The notes beneath the pieces are model-generated. The model did no database searches. It was given only the letters and a program-made list of their open reading frames with translations, and was not told the origin of the DNA. This document shows positions 26,501 through 33,811 of a stretch of DNA of 64,000 nt, piece by piece. Both the position numbers and the translations under genes were made by a program. This DNA comes from Pseudomonas sp. JQ170C (GTDB lineage Bacteria; Pseudomonadota; Gammaproteobacteria; Pseudomonadales; Pseudomonadaceae), in the NCBI RefSeq assembly GCF_035581345.1, contig NZ_CP141608.1:1010001-1074000 (forward strand), given 5' to 3'. Position 1 is the stretch's first letter. Each line of letters begins with the position of its first letter.

Positions 26501-29500
26501 GCTTTGCCGGCACTCCAATCGTCCTGTCAGGCTGGAGCCCTTTCAGCAAGTAATCTTGGACGCGATAAACCGGTTGGGAATCAACTTCGGTGCCTACGTC
26601 AGCGAGCATTTTCTCGCGGGCATCTTTCCACCACTTCTGTTGCTCCTGGGTCAGTTCGCTCAGAGCGTCAGCTGTAAGCCGTGCTTCAGCAGCCTGGCCG
26701 GCCTTACTTGCGGCGGCGTGATAAGCGTCGAACTCAGCTTTCGACATGCCGGCAGTCTGGGCATCGCTGAACAAGTTGCGGAAAGGGGCCTGGGCAACGG
26801 CTATTTCATCGTCGGTCGCCAGGAGACGATCAAACACCCGGCGCACCTCGTCGTTGATCTGCACGTTGAGACGGCTGACGTCGCGGTAGATCTGAGTCAG
26901 CCACGCCTTGAAGCGTGAAAATGCCGACTGCAGCGCAGCGCTGGGGGCTTTCCCTTCACGCAGGTACGCCTCAAATCCCCGGGCGAACTGTTCATGCTGC
27001 TCTACTTTGATGCCATCGCGACTACTGACGCCAAACCATTCCAGGATCGTCTGGTAGTCCTGCTTCACTTGCTCAGGGGCATCGGTGCGCTCAGCGAGGT
27101 CGCCCAAAACCTCAAGGTAGAAGTGACCAGTTTCATGCAGGAAGGTCGAGAGGTTGGCCTTGTCGGTGAGTTTGATTTCGAACTTGCGGTCGCTACCGAA
27201 CTGGATGAAACCTCGCGCACCATCCTCCGATTGATCAAAGCGAACGGCATCACTACCCAGCAGTGTTCGTCGCGCTGAAGCGTTGTCCATGACACTTAGA
27301 TCAAGACCAGATTGCTCGAGCGCCCGTTGGAGGTCATCCAGTGAGCCGCGCGCGTTGAGTAGTTCCTGATTGATGTTGCCTGGCGCTGACTGACGTTGGC
27401 CGCGCAACTCTTTGTCCAGCGAGGCCAGGAGCATGTCCGGAGTGGCAGTGAGCACATTGCCCAGGTATCCGGCCTCTGCGGCCAGTGCCGCCATATCGTC
27501 CAGGCTTCGCCCCCCTTTTCTGGCGATTCGGTTGCTACCCCGGCGCCCGACATCAACGTCGCGTGCCGCGAGCTCGCCACCATCGTCACGGATGCCGCCC
27601 CGCTCACGGATGAAGTCGATCAGTGAGGCACCGTAGATGGCGCCGTCGTCGGGGATATCTCCCGCCCGCAGTCGATCAAGCAACAGGTCTAGCTGATCGA
27701 CGCCGCCAGGCGTGCGCAGCACTTCTGGAATGTCCTGACCGATGCGGAGCCGGTACTCGTTGAACAGGTCATATGGATCAAGGCCTGAACGTTCCCCCAG
27801 AGATCGGAAGGCTGATTGATACAGCGAGGCCTCTCGATCTGCCGTCTGCGCTTCACGGCCAATGCCAAGCAACTGGCCGCGGACGTCCTCATAGACCCGA
27901 CGATCGGAGGTGGCAGCATGGCCCTGTTCGACCTGGTCACGCAGACGTTCCAGTTCCTGAGGGGCGCGCTGTTGAAACTCTGCAAGCTCCCGCAGCGTCA
28001 TCGCGTCGGGTGTAGCCCGAATATCTTGCTCAAGGCCGCGGTGGTGACCATCTTTAGCGATGACTGATGCCCACTTCTCCAGCGGGATAGAAATGTCTGC
28101 GCCAAGCTCCAGGGCTTCACCGAGGGCGTCGGCGTTTCCTGTGGCCGCTTTGGCATATTGGTCAGGGTCAAGATTGTTCTCTTGGAAGTAGCGCTGGAAC
28201 TGCTCGGCGGGTACCAGAATGTTTTCTACGGTACCGCCTGCTTGCTCTTTTAGCCTGGCCACCAGAGCTTCCGCCCGCTGCGGAGAGCGTTTGAACATCT
28301 TGGAGTTCTGGGCCATGTCGCCCAGTTGCTGGACTGCAGCCAGATCCTGCTCGATCTGCCAATAGCGCCGGCCAGAGCTGGCGCTAGCGATCGCCACATC
28401 AAGCGGGGAGGTGGCTAAGCCCAGGGCTGCGTTCAGGAACATTTCACCGCCGGTGGCTTGTTCACCCACGGCTGCGGCGCCGGCCACCGTGCCGCCAACT
28501 CCACCGGCAGCCTGAGCGGCCCCCTCAACTGCGATGTTGCCAAGCTTTCCTGCGATGCCACGACCGGCAAACGGAATCGGCAACATGCCACCCAAGGCGT
28601 TGACCGATGCCTCAGCCAGGGTGCGCTTGAGGCTGTAAGCGTAGGCTTGGTCAAGGTCGCCAGTCTTCTTGAGGCCTTCCGCCAGATTTTCACCAGCGCC
28701 GCCAGCGATACCGGTACCGAAGTTCACGCCACCCACTACGATGGCTTTCTCGGCAGCACGCTGCGCGAAGGTGCTGGCGAGTCGGCTGACGGCGAAGCTC
28801 TTCACGGGCTGGGTGGCGACACCGCCGACAACGCCTCCAGCCATGAGGCTTGGGAGTGCTTCCGTAAGTGCACTGCCGATCAACCCTGGATTTCGCAGCG
28901 CATAGATGGCCGTATCGCCCGACGCACCGCCCACTCCTGCACCACTGGCGCGCGCCTGATCAAATATCTGTCCGGCGAATGCGATGCGTTGGTCGCGAGG
29001 AAGAGCCAGATATCCTTGAGCCACGGTGGTCACGTTGCTTTCTGTGCGACCCGAGTAGTTCGGCTCCTCACCATCGTTGCGATCCAGAGCGCTCTGGGGC
29101 GCCAGGGCATTAACGAAGAAGCCGCCCACGGACGACAGCGCCCTGTCCAGCATGTTGGCGCCGGCTTCACCGATGATGCCGAGCTGACCAAACCCCTTAG
29201 TTAGCGCATCGCTCTGGCTTGTGGAGTGGGTCTGCCCTGACTCCTTGACGAAGCGGTCGAATGCGCCTTCAACATTTGCAAGCCCGTCGATATCGTCGTG
29301 GGCTACGCCGGCGTTGTTAGGGTCAGTCAGGAACTGATTGGTGGTCGGTGCGCGCGCTAGCAGCGCGTCATAGTCCACCGACGCAAGCTTGGCTTGGCGC
29401 TCAACCTGCTTACGGTTGCGAACGACCATGTCGGATGGAATACCGGTCAGCTCCGACAAGCGTTGAATGTTGGCCTGATCATCGGGGTTGAGATCTGCGA

Positions 29501-29624
29501 CATAGCTCAACGCATTTCGGGGGTTGGGCTTGTTCTGCTGGCTCTGAATGACAGTGTCGTACTTGTTGGTTTGGCTGTCCGGAGATATGGGCTCGCCGGC
29601 GAGCGCTTCATCGTACTTACTCAT
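23511..29624 (-). CDS. Giant podovirus ejection/polyvalent-type protein with HExxH metallopeptidase motif
   Basis: The 2037-residue protein follows the transglycosylase gene, overlapping it by four bases (ATGA). In podoviruses this position encodes the largest internal protein, ejected into the cell with the DNA. Residues 165-430 are Gly/Ala-rich and hydrophobic, with possible membrane-active helices. At 830-834 lies HETGH in FLHETGHFYLEVLGDLAE, followed by EQFARGFEAYLREGKAPS with a likely third ligand, the pattern of zincin peptidase domains in polyvalent phage proteins. The C-terminal half is mainly helical. No stop or frameshift breaks it despite its length, which argues for selection or recent arrival. 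Confidence 0.8.
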   Translation of the reverse strand: MSKYDEALAGEPISPDSQTNKYDTVIQSQQNKPNPRNALSYVADLNPDDQANIQRLSELTGIPSDMVVRNRKQVERQAKLASVDYDALLARAPTTNQFLTDPNNAGVAHDDIDGLANVEGAFDRFVKESGQTHSTSQSDALTKGFGQLGIIGEAGANMLDRALSSVGGFFVNALAPQSALDRNDGEEPNYSGRTESNVTTVAQGYLALPRDQRIAFAGQIFDQARASGAGVGGASGDTAIYALRNPGLIGSALTEALPSLMAGGVVGGVATQPVKSFAVSRLASTFAQRAAEKAIVVGGVNFGTGIAGGAGENLAEGLKKTGDLDQAYAYSLKRTLAEASVNALGGMLPIPFAGRGIAGKLGNIAVEGAAQAAGGVGGTVAGAAAVGEQATGGEMFLNAALGLATSPLDVAIASASSGRRYWQIEQDLAAVQQLGDMAQNSKMFKRSPQRAEALVARLKEQAGGTVENILVPAEQFQRYFQENNLDPDQYAKAATGNADALGEALELGADISIPLEKWASVIAKDGHHRGLEQDIRATPDAMTLRELAEFQQRAPQELERLRDQVEQGHAATSDRRVYEDVRGQLLGIGREAQTADREASLYQSAFRSLGERSGLDPYDLFNEYRLRIGQDIPEVLRTPGGVDQLDLLLDRLRAGDIPDDGAIYGASLIDFIRERGGIRDDGGELAARDVDVGRRGSNRIARKGGRSLDDMAALAAEAGYLGNVLTATPDMLLASLDKELRGQRQSAPGNINQELLNARGSLDDLQRALEQSGLDLSVMDNASARRTLLGSDAVRFDQSEDGARGFIQFGSDRKFEIKLTDKANLSTFLHETGHFYLEVLGDLAERTDAPEQVKQDYQTILEWFGVSSRDGIKVEQHEQFARGFEAYLREGKAPSAALQSAFSRFKAWLTQIYRDVSRLNVQINDEVRRVFDRLLATDDEIAVAQAPFRNLFSDAQTAGMSKAEFDAYHAAASKAGQAAEARLTADALSELTQEQQKWWKDAREKMLADVGTEVDSQPVYRVQDYLLKGLQPDRTIGVPAKLLRGPLVERYGKTVVSRLRGMTDEEGIHPDLVAEQFGYTSGDELVQALVGARPRKELIKAETDARMRAEYGDMLNDGSLADRAIEAVHNDDRAKVLREELRAIERLRRQVDKVQRARDSDSRALRTDAYSTIPPLDVIRSVARQVIADKVVREIQPHLYLNAERKANRDAFNFASKNRWQEAAEAKQRELLNHYLFREATAARKEEERIYAFMRRFEKPATRERIGKAGANYLEQIEGLLDQYEFRKVSGPQVERRRSLAQFVSEQEAAGNIVAVPQHLIEQSARINYRDLTFEELGGLRDAVSNIEHMAKLKNKLLNRKDKRDYEQARTDLIAALDTNVPKRARKVAVSESSETLGDKAANLLQGLDASLTRMENVINRLDGRDTNGPWHQLIWNPLAEAQADERRLFNAGIRSIVERFATMDAERLADRFYIPTLGKSFNRRELIMHALNTGNDSNRAKLMKGNKVDEASLADMLGRLDKQDWDLVQSVWDSFDGLWPDIAAMYKRLSGVEPPRIEPTPITTAFGEYRGGYFPIIYDRKRAGAPPAAVGGELFGEGFEGALPGNGFTNQRNESVSGPLLLDLSAIPQRLAQHVHDLTHREALQDAHRLTQDPYIRAVLINKLGPRGADAFLPWLRAIANDRNPPETGNFNQFLDAARTNTSIVGLGLSTTTLLAQAAGLIPGLLYVKPRSLATALLDGIRSPVETYKMITEASPAMRLRWDMEDGRLQSNMSELIGRNAFFRKKADLVRFSFNLLGYLDRGISGAIWLAAYRDAIATGKDTASAALDGDKAVRQSQGGTGVMDIAAIQRKDQGAAMRLLTMFYTPFSAYYNQNRDLAFEARQGSRTVASAAASMLALAFFQGVIGDLLTGKGPEEDENTAAWMAKSTLGFGVSGFPVIRDTIGSALSGHAGSLSPAWQAINAGRQLTSSVAGAATGDKDSGQVFKSAVTATGYLLGVPIKPITRQGTYLWDVTFGDEEPEDAAELMKGLLTGKK

Positions 29625-31717
29625 TGGTTGGCCTCGTTGAACAGATCCAGAATCGCCTTGTTGGTTACTTGTTGCTTGGCTCGGCCCAACGCGGCCTTGA
29701 TCTCCTCGACTTCACTCGGGGGAATCTGCTTCACGTCCGTCACCAGCACGTTGTCCCCTGGCTGGCGCTCGAAGGCACGCCGCTTGTTAGTGAAGAGGCC
29801 GAACACACCGGAGCCCTGAACCTCTCCCTGGATGAACGCCTGGTCAACGATCTGCTGAACCTGGTCGTGAGTAGCCTTCTTCCCCTGCTGCTCTTCAACG
29901 CCGCGGATCTGATCGTCCACATAGCGTCGAGCTACAGCCAGGCGTTTCGCATCCTCTGATCCCGGCTTGGGGTTTGATTTCATGCCGGCGTTTCGAAGGG
30001 CGTCGTTGAACATCGCAGTGCTGGTGGCGATCGATGCCGTGGCAGATGGGCCACCGGCTAGGCGCTTGATCTTGAGGTCGGTCAGCCTGGTGAAATCCTC
30101 GTTGCTGAACTTGTCCCGCATGTCGAGCAGATTGACGTCATTGCCGTTAACGATGAGATCCCGGACACGGGTGTACACCTCGGGGTCGGTTGGCTGGTTA
30201 GGCTTGAATGCCATCAGCTGCTTACGGTCTTTTGCCGGCAGCTTCGTCCAGAGGTCAGGATCCATGTCTTGCCACTTGTTACCTGCCAGCACGAAGTCCC
30301 ATGCCTGCCCCTGGTTCTGCGTATGCTCTTGCTTCACTTGATCTTGCTGCCAGGTGAAACGGTCGCGAGCGTCAGCAATCGCGATACGCTTCTGCTCCGG
30401 GGTTAGATCGGTGCGAGCATCGATTTGCTGTGCAATGGGGCCGAATGTGGGCTGCGTGTCGCGCTGCGCGGCGTTCAACACCTTCTGGGTGTAGCCCTTG
30501 GTTTCTTTGAAGGGAATGCTTTCAACGAACTCGGATTCGCTGATCTCACCTTTCCTTGGATCGCCGATTTGCTGGATCCACTCTTGTACCTTGCCCGGGC
30601 CAGCGTTGTAGGCCGCGATCGCCAGCGCTTCGGAGCCATCGAAGGTTTGGAGCAGCTTGCCGAAGTAAGCCTCACCCAATGAGCGGTTGTAGTTGGCATC
30701 AGTTCGAAAGCGTTGCTCATCCCAAGGAAGGCCGGCAGCTTTGGCGGCCTCTGGGCCTGTGCTTGGCATGACCTGGGCAATCCCTACTGCACCGCGGCTG
30801 GATGTGAGGGGCGCGCCGGACTGGTCAAGTTGCCGCCCACCGCTTTCGGCCTGGATCATCGCGGAGAAAACAGGGCCGGCGCCAGTGGTCGCCTGCTCGA
30901 CAGCTTGGGCTCCCGCTGTGACACCGACGCTCCGATCGAGCAGCGGGGAGAGGGTCTTCAGAACTGCCTGGCGAGTCTTCACGCTCATCCCGGCGTAAGG
31001 CCCATTCTCCCAGTCAGACACATCACGCTGTACTGCCTGGAGTTGTTGGGTGTCGTTGCCCGCGTTATGTATCCGGGCAAGGGCATTGGCTGAGTAAGCT
31101 GTTTGCTCAAACGTCCGGAGTTCCTTATCCCAACCGTCGACACCATAGGCAGTGCGCCCGACCGCCTGGACGCCTTCAACACGGGCGCGTCTCAGGATCG
31201 TGTTCAGGTCTGCGTCTGGCCTTGCTGCAGCGCCTTCCAGGCCATCAAATCGTGAGCGCAGCTCACTCTTCGCTTGGCCTGTTCTTGCTTCAGTCGCCGC
31301 CTGTTGTACCTGTTGAAGCTTGTTCATCTGTAGCTTGCGCATAGCAAGGTTCAGATGCTCCTGATCGCTCTCATCCAGGCCATCAATCTTGGGCGGATCC
31401 AGCTTGCTCACGAACTGCTGGTAGCTCGATTCACCCTGGTCGGGCTGAATCTCTAGAGACTTGAGCTTTCCGCTCAGCTCAGTTGCACCAGTGTCGAGCT
31501 GGCTTTCATAATCCAGCAAAGCATTACTGACCTTAAGCCCGGTAAGCTCCCGTTCTTCTTTTCGCTGTTGATCGAGCACATTCAGAGCAGTGTTCTGAAT
31601 GGCGCCTGCAATCTGTTGAGCACCTCGAGAAAGCGCGCTCGGGTCAGGTGTGATTACACGGTTTTGAGGTGCCTCGGGCAAAACCCGAACTCCTGGGCCC
31701 GTCGGTATCTTTGCCAT
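29621..31717 (-). CDS. Phage virion transglycosylase (T7 gp15/16-like internal protein)
   Basis: The 698-residue protein has an SLT lytic transglycosylase domain at about 280-400: catalytic Glu291 in AMIQAESGG, then SSRGAVGIAQVMPSTG and SEALAIAAYNAGPGKVQEWI. The N-terminal and C-terminal parts are long helices. It would open the peptidoglycan during DNA injection. It starts directly on the stop of the T7 gp14-like gene and overlaps the next gene by four bases, so three internal proteins are made as one coupled set. Confidence 0.88.
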   Translation of the reverse strand: MAKIPTGPGVRVLPEAPQNRVITPDPSALSRGAQQIAGAIQNTALNVLDQQRKEERELTGLKVSNALLDYESQLDTGATELSGKLKSLEIQPDQGESSYQQFVSKLDPPKIDGLDESDQEHLNLAMRKLQMNKLQQVQQAATEARTGQAKSELRSRFDGLEGAAARPDADLNTILRRARVEGVQAVGRTAYGVDGWDKELRTFEQTAYSANALARIHNAGNDTQQLQAVQRDVSDWENGPYAGMSVKTRQAVLKTLSPLLDRSVGVTAGAQAVEQATTGAGPVFSAMIQAESGGRQLDQSGAPLTSSRGAVGIAQVMPSTGPEAAKAAGLPWDEQRFRTDANYNRSLGEAYFGKLLQTFDGSEALAIAAYNAGPGKVQEWIQQIGDPRKGEISESEFVESIPFKETKGYTQKVLNAAQRDTQPTFGPIAQQIDARTDLTPEQKRIAIADARDRFTWQQDQVKQEHTQNQGQAWDFVLAGNKWQDMDPDLWTKLPAKDRKQLMAFKPNQPTDPEVYTRVRDLIVNGNDVNLLDMRDKFSNEDFTRLTDLKIKRLAGGPSATASIATSTAMFNDALRNAGMKSNPKPGSEDAKRLAVARRYVDDQIRGVEEQQGKKATHDQVQQIVDQAFIQGEVQGSGVFGLFTNKRRAFERQPGDNVLVTDVKQIPPSEVEEIKAALGRAKQQVTNKAILDLFNEANQ

Positions 31718-32265
31718 CAGCTATTCCTCACCCATGCCGGATTGGTATTCAGTGCATCAGCCTGCCCCTGCATGTTCAGGCCAGTTTTCTTGCTGGATTT
31801 CCAGCCGCTAGCGATGTTGGAGGCGCCGGCGAGGACACTTGATGTGGCTTGCATATTTGCGGCTGTGCGAGCCTGGCTACCGGCAAGCTGCATGTTGCTG
31901 GCGTCAACGTATCCGCGCTTCTTCGCCTCCTGGGCGTTGAAAATGGTCAGTACAGCGTCTTCCTCCGCATCACCAATGATGTCCTTGTTGATGTTGAGTG
32001 CGGTGCCCTCGCCAACTTCAACGCCGGAAGCTGCCAGTGCGGCATTGGCCTGGCTGGCTTGTGAACGGGCCATCTTGCGAATGCGCTCTGCCTGAACCTT
32101 GGCGGCGCTCAGCGAGTTGTCCGCATCCAGCTGAGCCTGCTCGGATTGAGCATCGGCGTTGAGTTGCGCTTGCTTGCCCTGCTGCACTGACGAATAGGCC
32201 GAGTACGCGGTCGAGGCTGCGACTGCAGCTGCGGCTACGTAGGTGGCAGTGGTTGCTCCAGACAT
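31717..32265 (-). CDS. Phage virion core protein, T7 gp14-like
   Basis: The 182-residue protein has an Ala-rich N-terminal hydrophobic segment (TYVAAAAVAASTAYSAYSSV), a Gln/Ala-rich helical middle, and the block GEGTALNINKDIIGDAEEDA typical of podovirus internal protein B (gp14 family). In T7 this protein forms the outer-membrane pore of the ejection channel. It is followed at once by the transglycosylase gene, the gp14-gp15/16 order seen in podoviruses. Confidence 0.82.
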   Translation of the reverse strand: MSGATTATYVAAAAVAASTAYSAYSSVQQGKQAQLNADAQSEQAQLDADNSLSAAKVQAERIRKMARSQASQANAALAASGVEVGEGTALNINKDIIGDAEEDAVLTIFNAQEAKKRGYVDASNMQLAGSQARTAANMQATSSVLAGASNIASGWKSSKKTGLNMQGQADALNTNPAWVRNS

Positions 32266-32267
32266 GG

Positions 32268-32705
32268 TTACTCTCCCGAGATGTAAATGGAGTTGGTGGC
32301 CTGCCGGCGAGAAAGCAGCAGGTTGGTTTCGGCGGTGAACTCTTCTTCGGCCTGCTCCACGGTCTTGGCCTGGGTGGCGAAGGTCATGGTCAGATCGGTG
32401 TCGGTGTGGGCCAGGAATGCTTGCTTGCGCCCGGCCTGGCCTGGCAGCACGTGGTAGCCGGCCAGTTCGCAGGCCTCCCCCCCGATGAATACGGTGGCGT
32501 GACCGGAGAGGATCAGAAGGGTTGGGATACGTATCAGGGCGCCCGTGAGCATCACGCCGGCGGGGATGCGGATGGTTCTGGCATACACCCCGGCATGGAA
32601 GTGGTGCTGAGTGGCGATCGGCACCTGCGGCATTTGCGCCAGATGGGACTCGAGCGCCCGCACCTTGGCGACCTCATCGCTGTTCATTGTCGGGAGGCGG
32701 TTCAT
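32268..32705 (-). CDS. Cupin-like phage protein
   Basis: The 145-residue protein has a likely double-stranded beta-helix core: HHFHAGVYARTIRIPAGVML then LLILSGHATVFIGGEACELAG and a closing YHVLPGQAGRKQAF, with several histidines that might bind metal. Similar genes accompany ejection proteins in some podoviruses. It overlaps the preceding GNAT gene by four bases and sits two bases before the gp14-like gene. Function is unknown. Confidence 0.65.
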   Translation of the reverse strand: MNRLPTMNSDEVAKVRALESHLAQMPQVPIATQHHFHAGVYARTIRIPAGVMLTGALIRIPTLLILSGHATVFIGGEACELAGYHVLPGQAGRKQAFLAHTDTDLTMTFATQAKTVEQAEEEFTAETNLLLSRRQATNSIYISGE

Positions 32706-33163
32706 GCCAGGGCCCTCAAGAACACTTCGTTGGTCTGTCGGTAACCGGAGCGCGGGAGCACCTGGGCCAGTCGACTATTCACCGGTGCACTGACCATTAG
32801 CGCGGTGGCGCCCAGCTCCAGGGCCCTTGCCTCAGCGGCGCGCAGCAGCTTCAGCCCGGAACCACCATCGCGATAGGCCGGCGACACGAAGAACGATTCC
32901 ATGGTGCAGATGCGGCGCCCCGAGTAGTGGGGCAGGGCGTAGACGAGCAGCGATGCAAGGCCAACAAGATTTGGCGCGAAGACGCCAACCAGGTGAAGGG
33001 CGCCAGCGGCCTCCATGGCTTGGTACGCCGCGAAGTCGGGTGAAGCCGTACCGAACTCGGGAATACTGGACTCTTCGCTGTAAGCTGCCAGTAACTCTTG
33101 CAGCGTGCTTGATTGCTCAGTTTCTGCAACCGTGCAGCTTCGAATGGTTGTCTCTACGCACAT
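32702..33163 (-). CDS. Phage-encoded GNAT acetyltransferase
   Basis: The 153-residue protein from ATG 33163 (AGGAG ten bases upstream) has a GNAT core, TMESFFVSPAYRDGGSGLKL, where RDGGSG is the acetyl-CoA loop, and an ALMVSAPVNSRLAQVLPRSG segment. Such genes occur beside internal virion genes of temperate podoviruses; the substrate is unknown. It overlaps the cupin-like gene by four bases. Confidence 0.75.
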   Translation of the reverse strand: MCVETTIRSCTVAETEQSSTLQELLAAYSEESSIPEFGTASPDFAAYQAMEAAGALHLVGVFAPNLVGLASLLVYALPHYSGRRICTMESFFVSPAYRDGGSGLKLLRAAEARALELGATALMVSAPVNSRLAQVLPRSGYRQTNEVFLRALA

Positions 33164-33164
33164 G

Positions 33165-33458
33165 TCAGCGCTCCTGTATCTGGACAATCTGTTGGGAATT
33201 TTCGGATGGCATATCTGGATTTCCGAACTCTGGGTGCACCACCAGAGCGTTAGGCCAGCGGTACCGAACCTCTTTCAGGGCTTCCGCTTGCGTCATGGGT
33301 TCTCCGATCATGCTGCAGAGCGATTTGCCGTCCAGGACGACCCGCCAATGGGAAAACCTGGGCTCAGTCGACTGCGACGAGGTGGGGGCTGGCAGTTCTG
33401 GAGGCTTGGGCATAGAAGCCGCGGCCAGCCGCTCAAACATGCCGCTCAGAACGCTCAT
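33165..33458 (-). CDS. Small phage protein, first gene of ejection block
   Basis: The 97-residue protein is not recognised. It has a Pro-rich part (PKPPELPAP) and an amphipathic tail (PMTQAEALKEVRYRWPNALV). It is the most upstream gene of the ejection block and starts next to the iteron region. Structural genes expected upstream in a full podovirus are absent. Confidence 0.6.
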   Translation of the reverse strand: MSVLSGMFERLAAASMPKPPELPAPTSSQSTEPRFSHWRVVLDGKSLCSMIGEPMTQAEALKEVRYRWPNALVVHPEFGNPDMPSENSQQIVQIQER

Positions 33459-33811
33459 GGCTTTAAGTCACTAAGAGGTGTGTGTTCCCACTTGTTCACA
33501 CCTCTCTCTATTAGTGGGAACGCCTCTAACCCCCGTCGGCATTGGCTGTTCCCACCGTTCCCACTGTTCCCACCACTTTTCATCAATGGCTTATTCAGGG
33601 AGTTGGAAAAAGGTGGGGAAAACAACCACTGAGGTACGTGCTCCCAATAAAGTGTTTCTGTGTTTCCAAAAACGGTGGGAACAGTGGGAACTGCGGGAAC
33701 GGCCAGAGCTGGCAAGGGCTCCAGCAGTTCACACCCGTTCCCACCAAGATTCGTAGTGGGAACAGCGTCCGGTCGGGCAAGGGGCTGATGCAGGGCATAT
33801 GGCGTGTTCAT
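33455..33811 (-). CDS. Low-complexity reading frame over the iteron region
   Basis: A 118-residue frame starts with ATGA overlapping the DUF927 stop and ends overlapping the next gene by four bases, so it could be translated. But the sequence is dominated by repeats of the GTGGGAAC octamer (giving VPAVPTVPTV and GGNSGNGGNS) and has no domain. I think the DNA repeat is the selected feature and the protein, if made, is incidental. Confidence 0.35.
   Translation of the reverse strand: MNTPYALHQPLARPDAVPTTNLGGNGCELLEPLPALAVPAVPTVPTVFGNTETLYWEHVPQWLFSPPFSNSLNKPLMKSGGNSGNGGNSQCRRGLEAFPLIERGVNKWEHTPLSDLKP
33484..33763. repeat. Iteron cluster, candidate replication origin
   Basis: Nine perfect copies of GTTCCCAC or its complement GTGGGAAC occur: 33484, 33514 (inverted), 33548, 33557, 33566, 33675 (inverted), 33684 (inverted), 33737, 33756 (inverted), with variants at 33494, 33693 and 33727. 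Two triplets with 9-base period face each other (33548-33573 and 33675-33700), and the outer groups mirror one another. Iterons next to a primase/helicase gene recall the P4 origin. Replication use is inference. Confidence 0.65.

Noticed and set aside
33484..33763. Possible CRISPR array
   Set aside because: The repeats are only 8 bases, occur in both orientations and have no regular spacers; no cas genes are near. An iteron cluster fits better.
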